Source: Roseburia sp.
GTDB taxonomy: Bacteria; Bacillota; Clostridia; Christensenellales; Pumilibacteraceae
Direction: 5' to 3'
NCBI GenBank assembly: GCA_023665905.1
Contig: JAMPDA010000006.1
Coordinates: forward strand, 1 to 64,000
DNA: 64,000 nt
This document shows, in pieces, positions 58,207-64,000 of this stretch. The position numbers and the translations under genes are program-made. The notes beneath the pieces were generated by a model, which did not search any database, had not been told where the DNA came from, and worked only from the letters and a program-made list of their open reading frames with translations. The first letter of the stretch is position 1. Every line of letters starts with the position of its first letter.

Positions 58207-60546
58207 ATGGACTACGAAATACTCGACATAGAAAAAACGCTCGCGTATCTCACGACGGACGAAAAACTGCGCATGCTGTCCGGCGACGGCATGTGGCATA
58301 CTTTCGGTGCAGGCGAGCTGCCGCGCGTCCGCATGTCCGACGGTCCCAACGGACTGCGCATGACGGGCGGCGCCATGTCGTCCGCCGTTCCCGCTACGTG
58401 CTACCCCACTCCGTCCATGCTCGCGAACAGCTGGGATCTCGCCCTTTTGTACAGCGTGGGCTCGGCTATCGGCAAGGAAGCGACGGCTATGGGCGTAAAT
58501 CTACTGCTCGCGCCCGGGCTCAACATCAAGCGCAACCCGCTCGGCGGCAGGAACTTCGAATATTATTCGGAGGACCCGTATCTCTCGGGCGAGCTCGGCA
58601 AAGCGTTCGTTTCGGGCGTACAGGCGACGGGCGTCGGCGCGTGCGTCAAGCATTTCGCCGCCAACAATCAGGAAGACAAGCGCATGTATTCCGACTCCGT
58701 GGTGGACGAGCGTGCGCTGCGCGAGATTTATCTGAAACCCTTTGAGATAGCCGTTGAGGCGGAGCCTGCGGCGGTCATGTGCGCGTACAACAAAGTCAAC
58801 GGGCAGTATTGCTCGCAAAACGAATATCTGCTCAAAACGGTACTGCGCGACGAGTGGGGATACAAGGGCGTCACCCTGTCCGACTGGGGTGCGGTGCGCG
58901 ACAGATCGGTAGCGCTCAACGCAGGGCTCGATCTCGAAATGCCCGATTCCCACGGGCTGTTCGCTGACGACCTGCATGCCGACATAGAAAGCGGCTATAT
59001 ATCCGAGCAGACGGTGGACGACAGTCTGCGGCGCATACTCGCGCTTACCGACAATGTGTATCTCGAGCCGTACGGCGACTTCGACGCCGACGCAAACGAC
59101 AGGCTCAGCTACAACGCCGCCGCCGCGAGCATAGTGCTTTTGAAAAACGAAAACGGCTTTCTGCCGCTTACAAAGGCGCTTAAAGTGGCGGTCTGCGGCG
59201 CGCTCGCCGAGGACTCGCCCATTCAGGGCGGCGGAAGCTCGCATGTCACGGCGCTCAAAAACCTCTCGCCGCTCGACGCGTTTGCAAAGCGCTCCATAGA
59301 AGTGGAATATTATCGCGGATATTCGCCCAACAAAAAAGAAAACGCACGGCTCATCGCGGAAGCGCTCGACGGCGCAAAAAACTGCGACGCCGTTATAGTG
59401 TATGCCGGCGCGCCTACGCCTGCCGAGGGCATAGACCGCGCCGATCTCGAGCTCCCCGCAGAACAGAACGAGCTTATTTCCGCGCTCACCGCCGCAGGCA
59501 GCAGAGTTGTCATAGTGCTCAATTCCGCAGGACCCGTGCTCATGCCCTGGATAAACAGGGTGCGCGCCGTCGTGTACGCAGGGCTGAACGGGCAGAGCGG
59601 CGCGGCGGCGGCTGTGGACGTGCTGTACGGCAGGATCAACCCCCGCGGCAAGCTCGCCGAAACGTTCCCGCTCGACGCTAAGGACTTACACGCCGACTTC
59701 GGCGGATATCGCGCGCTCTATCGCGAAAGCATTTTCGTCGGCTACAGGTTCTACGACAAAACGCAACGGCGCGTGCTGTTCCCCTTCGGTCACGGGCTGT
59801 CGTTCAGCGATATAAAATACGACGGCGCGCGCATAAAGCGCGTCGGCGCCGACTACGACGTGGAAGTTACGCTCACAAACGCTTCCGCGCGCGACGCGTA
59901 CGAGATAGTTCAGATATACGTTTCCGACAGAACGGGCAGAATCATGTGCCCTGAAAAACAGCTCGCCGGTTTCGGCAAGGCGTTCGTCGAGGGCAAGACG
60001 TCGAGCGCGGTCACAATACGATTGGATAAACGCGCATTCCGATTTTTCGACGTCAACAGCGGCAAGTTTTCCGTTGCCGACGGCGAGTACAAGATAATCG
60101 TCGCCGCGTCCGCCGCCGACATCAAGTCGGAAGCGAGCGTCCATATAGACGGCGACTTCTTTGAAAAAGCGGACTACCCCGCGGCATACGACTTACCCGA
60201 GTTCGACATATCTGACGCGGATTTCGAAGAAGTGCTGGGCTACCCTATTCCGCCCGAAACGCCGCGGCCGCAAAAGGGCGAGTTCACGCTCGACAGCTGT
60301 ATCAACGATATCAAAAAGACGTTCGTCGGCAGGATAGCGGCGCGCGCCGCGCTCCGCCGCGCCAAAGAAAACGGCGGAGACGGCGGCATGCAAAAAAGCG
60401 CGCTCATCGAGTCGGCGCTCAACACCCCTCTTTCGGCGGTCTGTTCCATGTCCGACGGCGCGATGTCACCCAATACGGCAAGAGGCATTGTGGACATGGC
60501 AAACGGCAAGTTTTTCAAGGGCTTAAAGTCTATACTTAAAAAGTAA
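58207..60546 (+). CDS. GH3 family beta-glucosidase
   Basis: A 779-aa cytoplasmic glycosidase with no signal peptide. The GH3 N-domain has DGPNGLRM and APGLNIKRNPLGGRNFEYYSEDPYL, then KHFAANNQE, ERALREIYLKPFEIAV, and the nucleophile Asp in LSDWGAV (~226). The alpha/beta sandwich domain has QGGGSSHVTAL, and a fibronectin-III-like domain follows (DAYEIVQIYVSD). The last ~100 aa (FDISDADFEEVLGYP...GKFFKGLKSILKK) are a helical tail common in clostridial GH3. The substrate could be a beta-glucoside or beta-xyloside. I reject the TTG at 58171 as start because it is the promoter -35. Confidence 0.93.
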   Translation: MDYEILDIEKTLAYLTTDEKLRMLSGDGMWHTFGAGELPRVRMSDGPNGLRMTGGAMSSAVPATCYPTPSMLANSWDLALLYSVGSAIGKEATAMGVNLLLAPGLNIKRNPLGGRNFEYYSEDPYLSGELGKAFVSGVQATGVGACVKHFAANNQEDKRMYSDSVVDERALREIYLKPFEIAVEAEPAAVMCAYNKVNGQYCSQNEYLLKTVLRDEWGYKGVTLSDWGAVRDRSVALNAGLDLEMPDSHGLFADDLHADIESGYISEQTVDDSLRRILALTDNVYLEPYGDFDADANDRLSYNAAAASIVLLKNENGFLPLTKALKVAVCGALAEDSPIQGGGSSHVTALKNLSPLDAFAKRSIEVEYYRGYSPNKKENARLIAEALDGAKNCDAVIVYAGAPTPAEGIDRADLELPAEQNELISALTAAGSRVVIVLNSAGPVLMPWINRVRAVVYAGLNGQSGAAAAVDVLYGRINPRGKLAETFPLDAKDLHADFGGYRALYRESIFVGYRFYDKTQRRVLFPFGHGLSFSDIKYDGARIKRVGADYDVEVTLTNASARDAYEIVQIYVSDRTGRIMCPEKQLAGFGKAFVEGKTSSAVTIRLDKRAFRFFDVNSGKFSVADGEYKIIVAASAADIKSEASVHIDGDFFEKADYPAAYDLPEFDISDADFEEVLGYPIPPETPRPQKGEFTLDSCINDIKKTFVGRIAARAALRRAKENGGDGGMQKSALIESALNTPLSAVCSMSDGAMSPNTARGIVDMANGKFFKGLKSILKK

Positions 60547-60650
60547 CGGAGTAATGCGCAACACCGATGTCAGCCTATCATCGGCGGCTAATAGGACGCC
60601 CGTACAGCGTCGGCGGTGCAGGCGGCATTCATCACTAAACGGAGAACCAC

Positions 60651-61943
60651 ATGCAGAAAATAGATGTTTTCGACTACATAGACCGCGCCGCAGCGGTTTT
60701 GGACGCCAATCTCGTCGGCTTCACGCATGCGGCGGACAAGCTGACCGAGTATCTTACAAACACGTTCGGCGATATCGACGCCACGATAGGCGTGACCTCG
60801 CGCATAAAGACGCGCGACAGCCTTAAGGAAAAAATACTGCGCAACAATCTGTACAAGGAGTCCTCGGCGGAACGGCTCGTGTTCGACATGCACGACATCA
60901 TAGGCATCAAGATAGAGTGCAGGTTCTTTAAAGACGAGGAATATCTGTACGAAAAGATACGCGAGGTCTTTTGTCAGGACGTCGGCGACGGCTTTTACTC
61001 GCCCGTCGGCAAAAAAGCTATCAAGCTCAAGCTCGGCGTGCCGCAGCCCGAACGCCAAAAAAACGGGTACGCCATTTACCGCATAGACGGCAACGTGCTG
61101 TACGCCGGCGAAAGCTACAACTTCGAGCTTCAGATAAAATCGCTCGTCAACAGCTTTTGGTCGGAAATCGAACACAAACTGATATACAAAAACAACAGAC
61201 TCAACCAGTCCGACAACCTAATAAAAGAAATGCTGCTGTCCACGCACGAAAGTCTTTCGGGCATAGACCACCAGCTCAACCTCATTTTCGACCGCGTAGC
61301 CGGCAACTCCCTCGTCAACCAGCACGAACAGCTTAAAAACATGGTCGCGCTCGGCATAAACGAGATGTTTACGGCTATCGTAAAAGCCAATACGGGCATA
61401 CCCGTTGCGATAACGGAATACACCGAAGCCGTAGTGGAATATCTGCTTTCCGCGTCGTCGTACGTCAAGGACATGTCGGGCGACTCGCTGTATAAAATAA
61501 TTTCGTCGGGAGTGCGCTCCGTCGCGCCCGAAAGCGTCGGCGCGGACGACGACGAACAAAGCGCCGACGGCGACAACAATTACAGCGGTCTAATTATCAG
61601 CCTTATGGAATGGATGCGCAATATGGATTACGGCGCGATCGCCATAGGCGAACAGATAAAGCTCGAGCCGAAGATATCGGGCGTCGGCGGCGAGATAGCA
61701 AAGGTGTTTTTAAACGGCATAAACTCCGACTTTTATCTTAACACGTTTTTTCATATATTTTTCTCGCTGGAGCGCGGCACGGACGAGGAAGATTTCGCAA
61801 GCTATATAGATTACTACGCAAACCGCATCGTCGGCGGCAAAACGCAGGAGCAAATGTACAAAACGCTCGCCGCGCTTTTGGAAGTTCCGACGTACAAGCT
61901 TCCGCTCGAAAGCACGATCGTCGAGCTTTCGCGCATAGCCTGA
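60651..61943 (+). CDS. RelA/SpoT-like nucleotidyltransferase-domain protein with long helical C-terminus
   Basis: A 430-aa protein. Residues about 30-185 resemble the (p)ppGpp synthetase fold: TSRIKTRDSLKEKI (the R-x-K-x-x-x-S ATP site), FDMHDIIGIKIECRF (the catalytic D-x-x-G-I), and FELQIKSLVNSFWSEIEHKLIYK (E-x-Q-I ... W-x-E-x-E-H). The classic YRSxH G-loop is altered to NGYAIYRID, so GTP specificity may have changed. The ~240 C-terminal residues are helical with no known ACT/TGS domains. No HD hydrolase domain. GGAG lies 6 nt before the ATG. It may be a small alarmone synthetase or a toxin-type RSH enzyme. Confidence 0.75.
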   Translation: MQKIDVFDYIDRAAAVLDANLVGFTHAADKLTEYLTNTFGDIDATIGVTSRIKTRDSLKEKILRNNLYKESSAERLVFDMHDIIGIKIECRFFKDEEYLYEKIREVFCQDVGDGFYSPVGKKAIKLKLGVPQPERQKNGYAIYRIDGNVLYAGESYNFELQIKSLVNSFWSEIEHKLIYKNNRLNQSDNLIKEMLLSTHESLSGIDHQLNLIFDRVAGNSLVNQHEQLKNMVALGINEMFTAIVKANTGIPVAITEYTEAVVEYLLSASSYVKDMSGDSLYKIISSGVRSVAPESVGADDDEQSADGDNNYSGLIISLMEWMRNMDYGAIAIGEQIKLEPKISGVGGEIAKVFLNGINSDFYLNTFFHIFFSLERGTDEEDFASYIDYYANRIVGGKTQEQMYKTLAALLEVPTYKLPLESTIVELSRIA

Positions 61944-61985
61944 CAGCGCGCGCCGCATTACTTCTTGCTTGTGCTCCGATTTTCC

Positions 61986-62014
61986 TTGCCTTTTCCGTTT
62001 TGTTGTGATAAACT
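61986..62014 (+). promoter_or_regulatory. Probable promoter of the GalT2-like gene
   Basis: TTGCCT (61986-61991), 17-nt spacer, TAAACT (62009-62014). Leader of about 30 nt with GGAGG. Confidence 0.6.
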
Positions 62015-62053
62015 GTAAAAGTAATTTTTTCTATGCCACGGAGGCCCTATAAC

Positions 62054-63190
62054 ATGAAAACCAATGTAAAAAACACGATAGATAAGCTTTTGGCGTATGC
62101 CGCGGACAATCTTATGCTGGACGCGCTCGACAAAACGTACACGCTCAACAGACTTTCGGCTGTGTGCGGCGTCGCTCTGCCCGAAAGCACGGACGAAGCC
62201 GATTACGGCGACGCTACGCTCGATTCTCTCCTTTCCGAGCTTGCCGCCGCCCTTCCCGATATCGATAAGCGCGCGGTCGCGGACATGCTCATGCCGCTGC
62301 CGCACACGGTCAATCAATATTTCAACGACGAGCTAAACCGCAACGTCGGCAAGGCGCGCGATTTCCTTTTCGAACTGCACGCGCTCGGCGGTTACGCGTC
62401 CTCGGACGGCGCGCACGGTTGCGACGGCTATTCGTATCGCGCGGCGTACGACGGCGACACACGGTCGGCGTTCCTGCCCGTCGGCGACGAGCTCAAGTAC
62501 ACGCCCGTCGCAGTGGGCGGCAAAGTGGCGCGGCTCGAGTGTCCCGACGTGTTCATTGCCGACATCTTGGCGCGCGAGCTCGCGTACGCGGAAAAGTACG
62601 GCGGCGCGATAGCAAAGCGCATAGGCGGCGACGCTGCCGAATATCTCTGCTGCGACGGCTGCGCACTGTCTTCCGCAAAAGTGAAAAAACAGCTTTCGGA
62701 CGGCGCGGTAAAGACGGCGCTTCTGGACTACCCCGTGCCCGTCCTCGCCTTTTCGGGCATTGCCAAAAACAGCGTCATGCAAACCGCGGCGCGTATCGTC
62801 AAGCATGCCGTAGACGCCGGCATCGACTGCGTTTGCGCAGCGTCGGCGCAGGAAAAAAACGGCGGGGTGACGTTCTACGCGGTATTCGCGAAGCCGGAAA
62901 TGACCGACGGCGACGGCGTTCTTGCTAAAAACACCGACGCTCTGACGCCCTGCGGCGTTTTTGAAACGATCGACTTTGAGCCGCTCCTGCCCGTTCTCGA
63001 AAAGGGCGTCGCGCTCTCTACCGACCTGTTTATGTTCAAGCCGATATACTCGTCGATAGGCGGAGTAAAGCACGGACAAAAGGCGCGCGAAGCGCTCGAC
63101 GGCGCAGTGGTCGCGCTGTTCAAGACGGCGCTCGAAAAGTCCGCCTCCTGCAACGAAGCGCGCGCGACCGCGCTCGTTGACGAGAAATAA
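62054..63190 (+). CDS. Protein with GalT class II-like N-terminus, catalytic centre absent
   Basis: A 378-aa protein. Residues about 1-115 follow the start of class II galactose-1-phosphate uridylyltransferases (COG4468): IDKLLAYAADNLM..ALDKTYTLNRL, DSLLSELAAALPDIDKRAVADMLMPLPHTVNQYF, KARDFLFELHALGGYASSD. Further on I cannot find the HxHxQ catalytic motif, and the protein is ~110 aa shorter than GalT2 (~490). The rest (CCDGCALSSAKVKKQL, PVLAFSGIAKNSVMQTAARIV) is unassigned. GGAGG lies 9 nt before ATG 62054. It precedes a Sel1 gene by 1 nt. The function is unknown. Confidence 0.62.
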   Translation: MKTNVKNTIDKLLAYAADNLMLDALDKTYTLNRLSAVCGVALPESTDEADYGDATLDSLLSELAAALPDIDKRAVADMLMPLPHTVNQYFNDELNRNVGKARDFLFELHALGGYASSDGAHGCDGYSYRAAYDGDTRSAFLPVGDELKYTPVAVGGKVARLECPDVFIADILARELAYAEKYGGAIAKRIGGDAAEYLCCDGCALSSAKVKKQLSDGAVKTALLDYPVPVLAFSGIAKNSVMQTAARIVKHAVDAGIDCVCAASAQEKNGGVTFYAVFAKPEMTDGDGVLAKNTDALTPCGVFETIDFEPLLPVLEKGVALSTDLFMFKPIYSSIGGVKHGQKAREALDGAVVALFKTALEKSASCNEARATALVDEK

Positions 63191-63191
63191 C

Positions 63192-63605
63192 ATGACCGTA
63201 CCTAAAGAACTTAAAGCGCGCGTTGACGCGGACGACCCTCAGGCGATGTACGAGTACGCACAGCTCATACGCGCCGAAAACCCGACGGAAGCGGACAAGT
63301 TTATCATGCTCGCCGCTCAGCTCGGCTATCCCGATGCCGCCGAATGTTTGGGCGACAAATATCTGGACGCGGGCGACATACAAAATGCCAAAATGTGCTA
63401 CAAAACGGGCGCAAAGGGCGGGCTCAGCGACTGCGCGGTCAAGCTCGCGGTCATCGGCATGTCCGCCGACGAGCAAGCAGGTGTGCGCGAGCTGGAAGAA
63501 CTCGCCGAAATGGGCGTCAAGTCCGCCTGCGTCGCGCTTGCCGATTATCACAAGGCGAACGGCAACAGAAAAGAAGCGGCGTTTTGGCGCTCGCTCATAA
63601 AGTAA
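63192..63605 (+). CDS. Sel1/TPR-like repeat protein
   Basis: A 137-aa all-helical protein of about four helix-pair repeats: PQAMYEYAQLIRA, ADKFIMLAAQLGYPDAAECLGDKYLDAGD, NAKMCYKTGAKGGLSDCAVKLAVIG, ELEELAEMGVKSACVALADYHKANG. The A-x-x-G-x-x-x-A spacing is Sel1-like and suggests a protein-binding adaptor. ATG 63192 follows the GalT2-like stop by 1 nt, so the two are translationally coupled and may act together. Similar Sel1 ends occur on the J-domain pair at 40-43 kb. Confidence 0.78.
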   Translation: MTVPKELKARVDADDPQAMYEYAQLIRAENPTEADKFIMLAAQLGYPDAAECLGDKYLDAGDIQNAKMCYKTGAKGGLSDCAVKLAVIGMSADEQAGVRELEELAEMGVKSACVALADYHKANGNRKEAAFWRSLIK

Positions 63606-63648
63606 TTTTTACGAATATATTTAACTATAAAGCGCAACAATTATCGGC

Positions 63649-64000
63649 ATGAACGAAAAACCTAAAAATACCGCGCAGAGCGGCGCATACTACTATATCC
63701 AAACGGACGATGACGAGCTCGCGAAGCGCGCGTTCGCCTGCCCTATGCTGATCGTCATATCCTTTCTGTTGCAGCTCGTGACGCTCATCATGCCGCAGGG
63801 CTGTTTGGAGTACGTCACGAACAACATTTCGTCGTACGCATACGTGTATGTGTGGGCGGTATTTATAATGATAATAACCGCCATAACCGTCATTATACTC
63901 GGCTTTACACGCTATAAAATAGCAAAGCGCATACCCGTAGAGCGCGCGCCGAAAAACGGGTTTAAGCGCCGCACTTTCTTAGGCGTGGAAATATATACGG
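63649..64000 (+). CDS. Membrane protein, N-terminal part (cut by the window end)
   Basis: The frame is open from ATG 63649 to the window edge (117 codons): a polar start MNEKPKNTAQSGAYYYIQTD, then two hydrophobic helices (about 36-54 MLIVISFLLQLVTLIM and 70-92 VYVWAVFIMIITAITVIIL) separated by a short outside loop, then a basic stretch KIAKRIPVERAPKNGFKRR. I do not recognise the family. No clear Shine-Dalgarno is seen. TATAAA at 63625-63630 could be a -10, but no -35 is obvious. Confidence 0.6.
   Translation, partial: MNEKPKNTAQSGAYYYIQTDDDELAKRAFACPMLIVISFLLQLVTLIMPQGCLEYVTNNISSYAYVYVWAVFIMIITAITVIILGFTRYKIAKRIPVERAPKNGFKRRTFLGVEIYT

Noticed and set aside
1-64000. tRNA or rRNA genes, phage or plasmid genes, transposases, integrases
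   Set aside because: I looked for GTTCGA-type T-loops, rRNA blocks, recombinase motifs and transposase DDE patterns and saw none. A tRNAscan and HMM search would settle this.

Overview
The window looks like a chromosome segment of a Gram-positive, anaerobic, spore-forming member of the Bacillota, most likely Clostridia from an animal-gut community. The evidence is an oxygen-sensitive class III ribonucleotide reductase, a FeoAAB ferrous-iron operon, the spore-germination pair CwlJ/GerQ, the rpmH-rnpA-yidD-yidC-khpB block, a PepV-type dipeptidase, FtsB/DivIC, and amylolytic enzymes. G+C is moderate to high, with GC-rich third codon positions that create many long antisense shadow frames. I see no plasmid, phage or integrative-element genes, and I found no tRNA, rRNA or CRISPR.

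Layout. 0-5.4 kb: NADPH-type thioredoxin reductase and a class III ribonucleotide reductase with a fused glutaredoxin-like tail behind two NrdR-type boxes, then a GH36-like protein with a lost catalytic Asp. 5.4-9.2 kb: SDR, HtpG and YitT in one operon with the GH36-like gene. 9.2-14 kb: a 203-bp structured repeat, a second thioredoxin reductase lacking the NADPH motif, and the feo operon. 14.2-18.2 kb: a secreted lipoprotein amylase, a second copy of the structured repeat in its probable 5' leader, then a repeat cluster. 18.2-21 kb: small membrane protein and an ECF sigma factor/membrane partner/lipoprotein module. 21-24 kb: ridA, divIC, ppx/gppA and cwlJ-gerQ. 24-32.5 kb: a long operon of eight genes (MacB-like ABC protein, metG, tatD, TatD-linked radical SAM, Ca2+/Na+ antiporter, PH-like membrane protein, DUF3737, MGMT-like). 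33-40 kb: second repeat cluster, ribokinase, Na/Pi cotransporter and a divergent heterodimeric ABC exporter. 40-43 kb: two tandem J-domain/coiled-coil/Sel1 paralogues. 43-49 kb: LOG protein, radical SAM activase-like protein, DUF2726, and the khpB-yidC-yidD-rnpA-rpmH block. 49-56.7 kb: serpin lipoprotein, ttcA, cytoplasmic amylase, CorC-type protein, zinc-ribbon protein, thioredoxin and dipeptidase. 56.7-64 kb: gltX, a GH3 glucosidase, a RelA/SpoT-like protein, a GalT2-like protein lacking the catalytic centre, a Sel1 protein and a truncated membrane protein.

The genes form a coherent set: anaerobic dNTP synthesis and thiol redox (NrdD-Grx, two TrxRs, TrxA), starch or oligosaccharide use (secreted and cytoplasmic GH13, GH3, GH36-like), iron and phosphate uptake, and protein or membrane biogenesis. 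The most striking theme is that many first genes of transcription units have near-perfect TTGACA-N17/18-TATAAT promoters placed so close to the ATG (about 5-10 nt) that the mRNAs must be leaderless, while downstream genes carry ordinary Shine-Dalgarno sites. The best candidates for an undescribed system are the J/coiled-coil/J/Sel1 pair (only one of four J-like domains keeps HPD), the RelA/SpoT-like plus GalT2-like plus Sel1 cluster, and the 203/204-bp multi-hairpin repeat.
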